A stretch of DNA of 64,000 nt from SCUD01 sp036824505 (lineage in GTDB: Bacteria; Pseudomonadota; Gammaproteobacteria; Steroidobacterales; Steroidobacteraceae): assembly GCA_036824505.1 (NCBI GenBank), contig DAITAA010000011.1, forward strand, positions 25,461 to 89,460, read 5' to 3'. Made by a program: the position numbers and the translations under genes. Positions 27,363 through 35,720 of this stretch are shown one piece after another. The notes beneath the pieces are model-generated. The model was not told where the DNA came from. It saw only the letters and a list, made by a program, of their open reading frames with translations, and made no database searches. Position 1 is the stretch's first letter. Every line of letters begins with the position of its first letter.

Positions 27363-28681
27363 GCAGCCGGCCCGCGGCTCCGTCCGGCGGCGGCGGACCC
27401 TGGGCGGCGCTCCGGCCGTACCTCGAGAAAGAGTCGCTGGCTGCGTTCTTTGTCGGCGTCTCCTCCGGATTTCCTTACGCGATGATCGGCGCCACGCTGA
27501 CCACGCGGCTCGCGCAGGAAGGCATCGACAAGCGGACCATCACCGCGTTCACCTTCGCCTTCCTCGTTTACAACCTCAAAGTGTTCTGGGCGTGGATCGT
27601 TGACGGCGTGCGCATTCCGCTGCTCAATCGGCTCGGCCAACGCGTGTCCTGGCTGCTACTGGCCGGCGCCGCGGTAATTGCGGCGGTAGTAAACCTCGCT
27701 CTTGTCGATCCGCATGCGAGCATCCAGGCCACGATTGTCGCGGCCGTGCTGGTCGGCGTCGCTGGCGCCACCTACGATATTGTCATCGACGCCTACCGCA
27801 TCGAGACACTGAAGCCTTATCAGCTCGGCGTCGGCTCCGGCATGTCCCAGTACGGCTGGCGCATCGGTTCGGCGGCCGCGGGCGCGCTTGCCCTGGTCAT
27901 CGCGGGGCGCAATGGCTGGGCCGCAGCCTATCTTGCCTGTGCGATATTCGCGCTGCCGGCGATGCTGACCGGGCTGATCGTCGGCGAGCCCGCGCGTCAC
28001 GTCGTCACGACCAGGAAGCAGGGAGTTGCCGAGGTCTGGAACTCCATCATCGGCCCCTTCGCGGAGTTCATGCGCCGCTCGGGCGCCTGGCTCGTGCTGC
28101 TTTTTGTCCTTGTCCACAAGATTGGCGATACGCTTGCGAACCTGACATTCCGTCTGCTCTTCAATGACCTCGGATACACGAATGACGATATCGCCATTTA
28201 CGATGTCGGTTTCGGCTTTTGGGCATACCTGATCGGCATCTTCCTGGGCGGCATCCTCTACACGAGGCTGGGCCTGAAACGATCCGTGCTGCTCGCGCTC
28301 GTGCTGATGTGCGTCTCGAATCTGGGCTTTGCGCTGCTGGCTGCCGTCGGGCACAGCAATCCAGGGCTGGCCGCCGCGATCGGCTTCGAGAATTTCGCAA
28401 GCGGCTTCGGCGGCGTTGTCGTGGTGGCGTACTTTTCGGCGCTCTGCAACCTGCAATTCACCGCTTCCCAATACGCGCTGATCTCCGCGGCGGCGAGCGT
28501 CCTCGGGCGCGCGCTGACTGGCACATTCGCGGGCGCCCTGATCCAGGCGGTGGGCTACGTGAACTTCTATCTGCTGACGACGGTTCTGGCCTTGCCCGGC
28601 ATCCTGCTTTTCTGGTTCATGATGCGCCGGGGTATGATCGACCGCGCGCTCGGAACGGCGGGGCAAATCGGTGACCAATGA
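27359..28681 (+). CDS. AmpG-like MFS permease
   Basis: The 440-residue membrane protein has about twelve helices of the PAT/AmpG branch of the major facilitator superfamily. Characteristic text includes GFPYAMIGATLTTRLAQEGIDKRTI, GVAGATYDIVIDAYRIE (the QDIVIDAY-like region) and VGSGMSQYGWRIG. AmpG imports anhydro-muropeptides for peptidoglycan recycling; close relatives with other substrates exist, so the function is likely but not certain. The GTG start at 27359 overlaps the exonuclease stop by four bases, and a longer upstream frame was rejected. The marC-like gene follows with an ATGA overlap. Confidence 0.82.
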   Translation: MSSRPAAPSGGGGPWAALRPYLEKESLAAFFVGVSSGFPYAMIGATLTTRLAQEGIDKRTITAFTFAFLVYNLKVFWAWIVDGVRIPLLNRLGQRVSWLLLAGAAVIAAVVNLALVDPHASIQATIVAAVLVGVAGATYDIVIDAYRIETLKPYQLGVGSGMSQYGWRIGSAAAGALALVIAGRNGWAAAYLACAIFALPAMLTGLIVGEPARHVVTTRKQGVAEVWNSIIGPFAEFMRRSGAWLVLLFVLVHKIGDTLANLTFRLLFNDLGYTNDDIAIYDVGFGFWAYLIGIFLGGILYTRLGLKRSVLLALVLMCVSNLGFALLAAVGHSNPGLAAAIGFENFASGFGGVVVVAYFSALCNLQFTASQYALISAAASVLGRALTGTFAGALIQAVGYVNFYLLTTVLALPGILLFWFMMRRGMIDRALGTAGQIGDQ

Positions 28682-29304
28682 CCGACGAACTGGTGAAATT
28701 CTTCGTGCTGTTTTTCGTGATCGTCGAGCCGATCTCGCTGGTACCGTTGTTTGCGGCCCTCACGGAGGGCGCGGACGAGGCATTCCGCAGACGCATGGCA
28801 TTGAGGGCGGTGCTGGTTGCAGGCGGTGTGCTCGCTCTATTCGCGATCGGCGGGGCCTGGTTCCTGCGCACGATGAATATCAGCATCGATGCATTCCGCA
28901 TCGCCGGCGGCATCATGCTGTTCCTGATCGCGCTCGAGATGGTGTTTGCGCGCGAGTCGGGCACGCGCGTGACGACCGAGGAGAAAAAGGAGAGCAGGAA
29001 GCGCGCGGACATCTCGGTATTCCCGCTGGCATTCCCGTTCATTGCCGGGCCCGGTGCGATTGCAATCGTGCTGCTGACATTCGGCGCTTCGCGTGGTGAC
29101 GTGCCGCTGTCGTTCGGGTTGTTCGGCGTCGTCGTGCTGGTGCTCGCGATCACGTACTTGCTGATGCGCCTGACACCGATCGTGATGACGGTCATGGGAG
29201 TGACCGGAGCCAATGTCGTCAACCGGCTGTCGGGCGTCGTGCTCGCGGCGCTGGCTGTCCAGTTCATCATCGACGGGCTGGGAGGCGCGTTCGAGAGCAT
29301 CTAG
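28678..29304 (+). CDS. MarC-family integral membrane protein
   Basis: This 208-residue protein has six hydrophobic segments and the MarC/UPF0056 motifs FFVIVEPISLVPLFAALT near the start, RIAGGIMLFLIALEMV in the middle and FPLAFPFIAGPGAIAIVLL in the second half. Despite its name, a role in antibiotic resistance is not established for the family, and its transport function is unknown. The start overlaps the previous gene's stop as ATGA, so both are co-translated. Confidence 0.9.
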   Translation: MTDELVKFFVLFFVIVEPISLVPLFAALTEGADEAFRRRMALRAVLVAGGVLALFAIGGAWFLRTMNISIDAFRIAGGIMLFLIALEMVFARESGTRVTTEEKKESRKRADISVFPLAFPFIAGPGAIAIVLLTFGASRGDVPLSFGLFGVVVLVLAITYLLMRLTPIVMTVMGVTGANVVNRLSGVVLAALAVQFIIDGLGGAFESI

Positions 29305-29378
29305 CACGGCACGCACGCCGCGCAATTGCCGTGTAATATCTGCGTGCATCAATCGCCCGACTTTGGAACAGGTCGTTT

Positions 29379-30836
29379 ATGCAGTTTGCTTCGAACATGC
29401 TTCGCGGCCGCACCATTGCCGGGTTCCTGGTGCTGTTGCTGCCATTCGCTACGGTTGACTGCGCAGCCGCCGGGCGTGAGGCCGGCATTTCGCCCGATGG
29501 CGTCCCGCAACGCCTGGTGCTCGCTCTTGACGGCATTCCGTACGACGTATTCGTAGCCATCCAGGGGCAGGGCTATTTCACTGACTTTCACCCGGCGGCG
29601 CGGATGGTCTCCACCTTTCCATCGCTGTCGGACGTTTCCTTTGCCGCTATTGGCGGCAGTGAGCCGCCCGAGGGCTATCAGCAGATGCGCTACGACGCAG
29701 CGCAGAACAAGGTTGTGGGCAATACGATCGGTTCGCTTTCCAGTCGGGCTCATCCGGGCGTCGGAGAGGACTCCAGGAGTTACTCGAGCCTGCATCGCAT
29801 CATTGGTTACATGGCGCCCTATCACGTGGCGCTGCGCGAAATGCGGGAGATCGGCCGCGAGGTGCTGAGCAGTCCCAAGCAGACATTCGTCGCCTACCTC
29901 GAGACCAGCGATGCCCTGCTGCATGTCGAGGGCCGGCGAGCAGCGGAGAAATTCCTGATCAAGCTTGATGCGTTCCTGCAGAACCTGCAGGCCGATGTGC
30001 GCGCGCGGACAGGCCGCGGCCTGTTCGTCGATATCGTCTCCGACCATGGCTCGACAATGGTCAAGGGCCGGATCGTGCCGGTCGAGCGGTTGCTCCGGCG
30101 TTGCGGCTACCATCGCCGCGGCCGGATTACGAATCCGAACGACGTGGCGTACTCGCTGGCCGGCATCATCGGTTCGGTTGCAATTGGCACTTCCGGAGAG
30201 CAGGCCGAGGAGGCCGCAAGTTGTCTTGCTGTCGCCGATGGCGTGGACCTCGTCGCGGTCGATCGGGGAGACGCGGTCGGCGTCCTCACCGCCGATGGGA
30301 TGGCAGAAGTGCGGTTGGCTGGCACTTCCCCCGAGACATACGAATACCGGGTACTGCGAGGCGATCCGCTTGGGCTGCTTGGGATGACGGCTGTCACGGA
30401 GCGCAGATTCGATGAATCTTCGCTCTTCATCCAGACACTCGATGCGCAGCGGCCAGATCCATTACGTCGGCTGTGGTGGGCCTTTCATGGTGACGTCAAG
30501 GAGCCCAGTCCCGTTCTCGTGTCGCTGGCCGACGGCTATGAAGCCGGCAACACCAAGCTGTTCGCCCTCGCCAGGATGCGCGGCCGCGTTGGCACCCATG
30601 GGTCGATGACGCGACTGGCCACCTTGGGTGTCTTTGCGTCGAACTGGCGTGCTGTTGATGACGTTGATTCGCACGGGGCGAACGACGCGCTGTTCGGTGC
30701 CGCAACCGTGACCGCAATGCGCCGTGCGCACAGTGAGCGGTTGGCCCGCATGGACCACTCAGCGACAGGCGGCACCCAAGCAACGGGGCAGGTTGCAACT
30801 TCGGCGCCGGTCGTGCGGAATTCGTTGCTGCAATAG
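29379..30836 (+). CDS. Exported alkaline-phosphatase-superfamily protein
   Basis: This 485-residue protein has a signal peptide (hydrophobic residues 13-25). Although no named family is obvious, metal-ligand motifs of the alkaline phosphatase/phosphodiesterase fold occur in the correct order: LVLALDG with Asp51, STFPSLSD with a serine nucleophile candidate at 82-84, ETSDALLHVEG with an Asp-His pair, IVSDHGSTM with Asp-His, and GTHGSM with a last histidine. This suggests a secreted phosphoesterase or sulfatase relative. The C-terminal 30 residues are low-complexity. It stands alone between marC and a convergent Arc-like gene. Confidence 0.65.
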   Translation: MQFASNMLRGRTIAGFLVLLLPFATVDCAAAGREAGISPDGVPQRLVLALDGIPYDVFVAIQGQGYFTDFHPAARMVSTFPSLSDVSFAAIGGSEPPEGYQQMRYDAAQNKVVGNTIGSLSSRAHPGVGEDSRSYSSLHRIIGYMAPYHVALREMREIGREVLSSPKQTFVAYLETSDALLHVEGRRAAEKFLIKLDAFLQNLQADVRARTGRGLFVDIVSDHGSTMVKGRIVPVERLLRRCGYHRRGRITNPNDVAYSLAGIIGSVAIGTSGEQAEEAASCLAVADGVDLVAVDRGDAVGVLTADGMAEVRLAGTSPETYEYRVLRGDPLGLLGMTAVTERRFDESSLFIQTLDAQRPDPLRRLWWAFHGDVKEPSPVLVSLADGYEAGNTKLFALARMRGRVGTHGSMTRLATLGVFASNWRAVDDVDSHGANDALFGAATVTAMRRAHSERLARMDHSATGGTQATGQVATSAPVVRNSLLQ

Positions 30837-30848
30837 ATTCGCCGCATC

Positions 30849-31019
30849 TCACCGCCCGCCGCCCCGGCGTTTCTGCACTGCCTGGCGCAGCAGGTATTCG
30901 ATCTGGCCATTGATGCTGCGCAGTTCGTCTGCCGCCCACTTTTCGAGCTCCTTCCAAAGACCCGCGTCAATCCGCAGCAAGAGCGACTTGCGCGCGTCTT
31001 CTGAACGATGGGGCGCCAT
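30849..31019 (-). CDS. Small Arc/ribbon-helix-helix DNA-binding protein
   Basis: This 56-residue protein reads MAPHRSEDARKSLLLRIDAG and then LWKELEKWAADELRSINGQIEYLLRQAVQ. The beta-strand KSLLLRI followed by two helices matches the Arc/ribbon-helix-helix fold, and SINGQIEYLL is typical of the Arc branch. It lies 14 bases after the SPFH gene in the same direction, an arrangement known for short Arc-family proteins. It likely regulates its own operon. The start at 31019 was chosen over a longer frame whose extra residues do not fit. Confidence 0.72.
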   Translation of the reverse strand: MAPHRSEDARKSLLLRIDAGLWKELEKWAADELRSINGQIEYLLRQAVQKRRGGGR

Positions 31020-31033
31020 CCTGCGCGCATCCT

Positions 31034-32056
31034 TCAATTGTACAGGGTGCCGGCGTTCACGATCGGATGCACCTCGGACTCGCTGCACAGCACCACCATC
31101 AGGTTGCTGACCATCGCTGCCCGGCGCTCGTCGTCAAGTACCACGACCTTCTTTTCCGCCAATTCCGTCAGCGCCATCTCGACCATGCTGACGGCGCCGT
31201 GGACGATCTTCTGGCGCGCGGCGATCACCGCCTCCGCCTGCTGCCGGCGCAGCATCGCCTGCGCGATCTCCGGTGCATAGGCGAGGTGGGTGAGCCGCGC
31301 TTCCTCCACCACGACGCCGGCCTTTGCAAGCCGTTCGTGCAGCTCGCCGCGCAGGGCCTTCGATACCTCGTCGACGTGACTGCGCAGCGTGATCTCGTCG
31401 TCCTCGCCCTGGTCGTAGGCATAGTGACTGGCGATGTGGCGGAGTGCCGACTCGCTCTGTGTCTCCACATAATTCTCATAGTCATCGACATCGAACATCG
31501 CCTGCGCGGTGTCCTGCACCCGCCAGATAACGACGGCGGCGATCTCGATCGGATTGCCGCGCTTGTCGTTCACCTTGAGCTGTCCGCCGTTCAGCGTGCG
31601 TGCGCGCAGCGAGATCTTGTTGCGGGTGAGGCCCTTGCGCCCGGTCGCTGCGGCCGCCACTTTCGCCTGGTAGGACGCTCCCTTCGCGTGCCCCTCCGTC
31701 ACCGAGGTGGCTGCCGCCGCGCCGCTCTTTCCGTTCGAGTAGAAAGGATTCCCCCAGTGGAACCCGCTCTCGCGCACGGTTCCCCGGTAGTCGCCAAACA
31801 GCAGGAGCACGCGTCCCTCATTTGGCTGAAGGGTGAAGAATCCGCAGAGGAAAATGATCCACGTGGGAATCCCCAGCAAGCCAACCAGGAGTGGCAGCAG
31901 CAGCGGGTGCCCGACGGAGGGGACCCCTTCCGTGAAGGAGAAGATCAGCACGTAAATGTCGCCGACGAGGAGCAGTAGCGCCAACAGCAGGAAGACCCAG
32001 CCATTCTGGACCCTTGTGGTCTGCTCGCGGTTGACGGTGGTGGTGTTGCTCTTCAT
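31034..32056 (-). CDS. SPFH/band 7 domain membrane protein
   Basis: The 340-residue product has two N-terminal membrane helices (about 20-40 and 48-73), followed by an SPFH domain beginning FTLQPNEGRVLLLFGDYRGT. Middle text includes SLRARTLNGGQLKVNDKRGNPIEIAAVVIWRVQD and the DDYENYVETQSESALRH segment, typical of prohibitin-like scaffolds. A coiled-coil-like helix, RQQAEAVIAARQKIVHGAVSMVEMAL, follows. Such proteins organise membrane microdomains or regulate proteases. No NfeD partner or protease is adjacent. The ATG at 32056 is three bases from the N run, so its ribosome site and promoter cannot be seen. Confidence 0.88.
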   Translation of the reverse strand: MKSNTTTVNREQTTRVQNGWVFLLLALLLLVGDIYVLIFSFTEGVPSVGHPLLLPLLVGLLGIPTWIIFLCGFFTLQPNEGRVLLLFGDYRGTVRESGFHWGNPFYSNGKSGAAAATSVTEGHAKGASYQAKVAAAATGRKGLTRNKISLRARTLNGGQLKVNDKRGNPIEIAAVVIWRVQDTAQAMFDVDDYENYVETQSESALRHIASHYAYDQGEDDEITLRSHVDEVSKALRGELHERLAKAGVVVEEARLTHLAYAPEIAQAMLRRQQAEAVIAARQKIVHGAVSMVEMALTELAEKKVVVLDDERRAAMVSNLMVVLCSESEVHPIVNAGTLYN

Positions 32057-32059
32057 GGC

Positions 32060-32159
32060 NNNNNNNNNNNNNNNNNNNNNNNNNNNNNNNNNNNNNNNNN
32101 NNNNNNNNNNNNNNNNNNNNNNNNNNNNNNNNNNNNNNNNNNNNNNNNNNNNNNNNNNN
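32060..32159. other. Assembly gap (100 N)
   Basis: A run of exactly 100 N, the usual placeholder for a scaffold gap of unknown length. It removes the last residues and stop of trmB and the upstream region of the SPFH gene. Any continuous frame through it is an artefact. Confidence 0.99.
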
Positions 32160-32857
32160 TCGTGGCCGAGGCGCCGGCCGCGCCGCTCGAAGCGTGTCGA
32201 AAGGGGACGCGCCCCTTTTCCTTGAAGAAAAAGGGGCGCGTCCCCTTTTTCCGAGCGCCCCTGCGCCGCGGCGTTGACGAGTCGCGGCTCGGCATTCAGC
32301 ACGTCGAGCATCTGCAGGGCATACGGTTCCCAGTCGGTCGCCACGTGAAATGTGCCGCCGGGTTTCAGGCGATCAGCGACAAGCGCAGCAAATGGCGGTT
32401 GCATGATGCGACGCTTGTGGTGACGCTTCTTGGGCCAGGGATCCGGGAAGTACAGCCGTATTTCGTCCAGCGATCCGGGTGACAACTGATGCGCGAGCAC
32501 TTCGACAGCATCGTGTGCAATCAAGCGGATGTTGGTGAGACCGCCTGCCTCGATCGCGAGCAGGCAATGGCCGATACCGGGCGGATGGACTTCGATGCCC
32601 AGGAAGTCCGTATCCGGGCGCGTGCGGGCGAGTTCCACGAGCGTCGCGCCATTGCCAAAGCCGATTTCCATCACGCGCGGCCCGCGGCGACCAAACGCAA
32701 CGTCCAGGTCGAGCGGAGCGGGCGTGTATGGCAGGCCCCACCTCGGCAACAACTCATCGAGGGCGCGCCGCTGCGCGCGCGTGATCCGGCCGCCGCGAAG
32801 GACATAACTCCTGATCGGCTGCCGCGAACGATCGCTGCGCGGATCGCTCATGGTCAT
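32160..32857 (-). CDS. trmB: tRNA (guanine46-N7)-methyltransferase (3' end lost in gap)
   Basis: TrmB methylates G46 of tRNA. Visible motifs are VMEIGFGNGATLVELA for SAM, GIEVHPPGIGHCL, and LYFPDPWPKKRHHKRRI with the catalytic PDPWPKK. The product is visible to TRFERRGRRLGH; the final few residues and stop are in the N gap. Between the usual LVNAA segment and STRFERRG, the frame reads through a palindromic insert coding about 20 extra residues (SEKGDAPLFLQGKGARPL) that are not part of the usual family core. The ATG at 32857 overlaps the lldD stop (ATGA); ATG at 32851 is an alternative. Confidence 0.9.
32200..32248. repeat. 20-bp inverted repeat inserted in trmB
   Basis: AAAGGGGACGCGCCCCTTTT at 32200-32219 is followed, after a nine-base loop, by its exact reverse complement at 32229-32248. 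Each arm is itself nearly palindromic. It keeps the trmB frame open and lies 41 bases from the N run. It looks like a REP-type mobile repeat; no second copy was noticed in the window. Confidence 0.85.
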
Positions 32858-33993
32858 ATGCCTTTCGCGATCAGGTCGGCAGTCAGCCCTGCAACATCGC
32901 GGCAGCCGTTCAGCGCAAGCGTCCTGTCGAATTCATCGGCCAGGATCTCGATTGCGCGCGCCACGCCGGCCGCGCCGCCTGCAGCCAGGCCATAGACCGG
33001 GGCGCGGCCCAGCAGCACGCCTTCCGCGCCGAGCGCGACCGCTTTCGCGATGTCACTGCCGCGGCGAACTCCGCCATCGATCAGGATCGATATGCGTTTG
33101 CCAACCGCGCGCACGACTTCGGGGAGTGCTTCGATTCCGCTGATCGCACAATCGAGTTGCCGTCCACCGTGATTCGACAAGACGATGCCGTCCACGCCCA
33201 CGCCAGCAGCGCGCTCGGCATCATCGGCGCGCAACAGGCCTTTCAGCATCAACTTGTTTGGCCACAGATCCCGGAAGTGTTTCATGTCGTCCCAGCGGAA
33301 TGACGGATCGAACATGCCGTGGCCGACGAAGTTATTGACGTTCTGGCCCGGCGCCAGCTCGCGCTCCACATTGACGAATCGCGGCCGGTGCGTGGCAATC
33401 GTCGCGAGCCAGCGCGGGTGCATCAGCATGTCGAGCTTCGTGGCGAGGGTGAATTGCTGCCTTGGCAGCAGGCCCGTGCGCCAGTCGCGCTCGCGCTTGC
33501 CGGCAACGGGAAAATCGCTGGTCAGCATCAGTCCCTCGAATCCCGCATCCAGCGCGCGCCTTATCAACGCGTCGGTGATACGGCGTTCCGAGAATACGTA
33601 GGCCTGCAGCCACAACCGCCCGGGAGCTTCGCGCGCAACATCCTCGACGAAGCTCATCGAAACCGTCGACATCGCGAACGGGACGCCGGCGCGCGACGCC
33701 GCCCGCGCAAGTTCCATGTCGCCGTCGCGCCAGGACAGGCCGTTCAACCCGGTCGGGCCGACCACGACCGGCAACGCCGATCGCTTGCCGAGCAGCTGCG
33801 TGGAGAGGTCGCGTGTCGAAACATCGACCAGCGTGCGCGGCCGGAAATGCAGCCTGCCGAACGCTTCACGGTTTCCAGTCAGGGTAATCTCATCCTCCGC
33901 GCCGCCATCTACGTAGGCGAAAACAAAGCGCGGCAGCCTGCGTCGCGCGATGCTGCGCAGGTCTTCAATATTGACCGCATCCCGGTAGTTCAT
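32854..33993 (-). CDS. FMN-dependent alpha-hydroxy-acid dehydrogenase (LldD-like)
   Basis: This 379-residue enzyme belongs to the lactate/mandelate/glycolate oxidase family. Key residues include the catalytic histidine in VLSNHGGRQLDCA, VVVGPTGLNGLSWRDGDMELARAA near the start, LTSDFPVAGKRERDWR and the FMN phosphate site DGGVRRGSDIAKAVALGAEGVLLGR. Such enzymes oxidise L-2-hydroxy acids and pass electrons to quinone or oxygen. Which acid is used is unclear, so no symbol is given. The start follows the flavoprotein stop directly (TGAATG), and its stop overlaps trmB, so the three may form one transcription unit. Confidence 0.9.
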   Translation of the reverse strand: MNYRDAVNIEDLRSIARRRLPRFVFAYVDGGAEDEITLTGNREAFGRLHFRPRTLVDVSTRDLSTQLLGKRSALPVVVGPTGLNGLSWRDGDMELARAASRAGVPFAMSTVSMSFVEDVAREAPGRLWLQAYVFSERRITDALIRRALDAGFEGLMLTSDFPVAGKRERDWRTGLLPRQQFTLATKLDMLMHPRWLATIATHRPRFVNVERELAPGQNVNNFVGHGMFDPSFRWDDMKHFRDLWPNKLMLKGLLRADDAERAAGVGVDGIVLSNHGGRQLDCAISGIEALPEVVRAVGKRISILIDGGVRRGSDIAKAVALGAEGVLLGRAPVYGLAAGGAAGVARAIEILADEFDRTLALNGCRDVAGLTADLIAKGI

Positions 33994-35598
33994 TCAGGAC
34001 GTCCGGCCGGCAATCCGGCCCGAGAACATACAGCCGCCGAGAAATGTTCCCTCGAGGCCGCGCTTGCCATTCATCCCGCCGCCGCCGAATCCGGCCGCCT
34101 CGCCGATCGCGAACAGTCCATCAACCGGCCGGCCTGCCCGATCGAGCACGCGGCTTTCGAGGTCGGTCTGGATACCGCCCATGCTCTTGCGGCTGATGAT
34201 GTACTCGCGGATCGCCATCAGCGGCCGCGCGCCCGGATCGAGGATCTTCTGGAACTTGCAGGTTCGCAGCCGGTCGCCCCGCCACTTGCGCGCGAACGCG
34301 ATGCGTCGCAGCTGTTCGTCATTGTGAAAGCGCGGGCCGCGATCGATTGCGGCATCGTAGCGCCTGGCGGCCGTATCGACGGTTGCAAGATCGACGACAT
34401 CATCGCCATTCAATGCATTCATGCGTTCGACCAGCTCGGGCAGCGTGTCTGCAAGAACGATGTCCTCGCTGTTGCGCGTCAGCTCCTCGTAGAGCCAGCG
34501 ATTGCCGAACAGCAGATCGCGCAGGACCGCGAGCCGCCGGCGCTCCCTGAACGCCGGATTGAATTCCGCACCCGACACGGCAAGTTCCTTCAGGGCGATC
34601 TTCCGGTTCAGCAGCTGCCAGCTGTAGCCGCCGGGTTGCCTGCAAATCTGCGCAACGAGGTCGTGCGTGTCGTAACCCGCCACCAGCGGCATCGGGCCGA
34701 TGCGCTCGCCCCGCGCGTTGAGCCAGAGCGCGGATTTCGGCGGCAGCAGCGACAGCCCGTGATCCGGCTTGCGCGGCCGCCAATGCCGGATACCGGCGGC
34801 GTAATTCCATTGCCAGTCGAGGTGCGTAATGCGAGCGCCCGCGGCGGCAGCCGCGACATGCAGCGTTCCGTCGGCAAAGCGGTGCGAGCCGTTCAGGATC
34901 ACGGCGGGCGCCTCGCCCCAATCGGCGTGCCAGTTCTGCCGCACGCGCTCGAGATCGCCATTGATTCCGCCCGCGGCAATGACGACGGATTCAGCCGTGA
35001 CCTCGAAGGGCGCGTTGTCCGGCTCGATCACCCCATTCAGGCCGGCGACGCGGCCGCCGCTGGTCACCAGTGAATCAACGCGATGGCAGAAGCGGAATTC
35101 AAGCAGCTCGCGCCGCGGATGGTTCAGCAGCCGGCTCTTCAGCGTTTCAACCAGCGCCTGGCCGGTTCCCCAGACCAAATGAAATCGCGGAACCGAGTTT
35201 CCCGGCTGGTACAGGCCTCTTTCGACCCACATCGGCAAGGGCATGAACTCGACACCGAGCCCGGTGAGCCAGTTGTAAACGTCAGGAATGCAGCGTTCAA
35301 CATAAGCGCGGGCCCAGGCGCGCGGCCAATGGTGCCCGGGGCCCAGTTCGCCCCAGGCAAGCCAGTCCTGCAGACCCAGCTCGACGCTATCGCGGATCCG
35401 GTAGCGCTTCTGCAGCGGCGTACCGGCGAACCACAATCCCCCGAACGACTCCCGGGCGAGGCCGCCCAGATTCGCCTCGGCATCGCGGTCAACGAGCAGC
35501 ACGCGCCGGCCGCGGTCGAGGGCCTCGAGTGCGGCGGTGATGCCAGCGATGCCTGCGCCCGCAATCGCTATGTCGGTGGCATGTCGGGTAGGCGGCAT
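33994..35598 (-). CDS. FAD-binding dehydrogenase (3-ketosteroid dehydrogenase/fumarate reductase-like)
   Basis: The 534-residue flavoprotein starts with a Rossmann motif, DIAIAGAGIAGITAALEALDRGRRVLLVDRD, and ends with GEAAGFGGGGMNGKRGLEGTFLGGCMFSGRIAG, the usual C-terminal FAD contact of this family. Its middle has ESVVIAAGGINGD. It belongs to the broad fumarate reductase flavoprotein-like group that includes 3-ketosteroid dehydrogenases, but substrate-specific residues cannot be assigned from sequence alone. ATG at 35598 was chosen because it directly precedes the Rossmann segment; the longer frame lies over the upstream region. It leads the possible flavoprotein-lldD-trmB unit. Confidence 0.87.
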   Translation of the reverse strand: MPPTRHATDIAIAGAGIAGITAALEALDRGRRVLLVDRDAEANLGGLARESFGGLWFAGTPLQKRYRIRDSVELGLQDWLAWGELGPGHHWPRAWARAYVERCIPDVYNWLTGLGVEFMPLPMWVERGLYQPGNSVPRFHLVWGTGQALVETLKSRLLNHPRRELLEFRFCHRVDSLVTSGGRVAGLNGVIEPDNAPFEVTAESVVIAAGGINGDLERVRQNWHADWGEAPAVILNGSHRFADGTLHVAAAAAGARITHLDWQWNYAAGIRHWRPRKPDHGLSLLPPKSALWLNARGERIGPMPLVAGYDTHDLVAQICRQPGGYSWQLLNRKIALKELAVSGAEFNPAFRERRRLAVLRDLLFGNRWLYEELTRNSEDIVLADTLPELVERMNALNGDDVVDLATVDTAARRYDAAIDRGPRFHNDEQLRRIAFARKWRGDRLRTCKFQKILDPGARPLMAIREYIISRKSMGGIQTDLESRVLDRAGRPVDGLFAIGEAAGFGGGGMNGKRGLEGTFLGGCMFSGRIAGRTS

Positions 35599-35720
35599 GC
35601 CCGTGAATGTACACGCGGGCGAGCGGCAGAGTATATTTGCTGCCGCGGCGGGCCCCCAGGCACCCGTGAGCGAGCGCCGCGCCCAGGGACTAGTATCCGG
35701 ATCCGCCCATCGGAGGGCAC

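Noticed and set aside
31034..32857. Single 607-residue frame joining the SPFH protein and TrmB
   Set aside because: It only exists because the 100 N are read through in frame. The two halves are different families and the gap length is unknown.
33319..35073. 584-residue plus-strand frame opposite lldD and the flavoprotein
   Set aside because: It spans two clear genes on the other strand and has no family features; high GC leaves long accidental frames.
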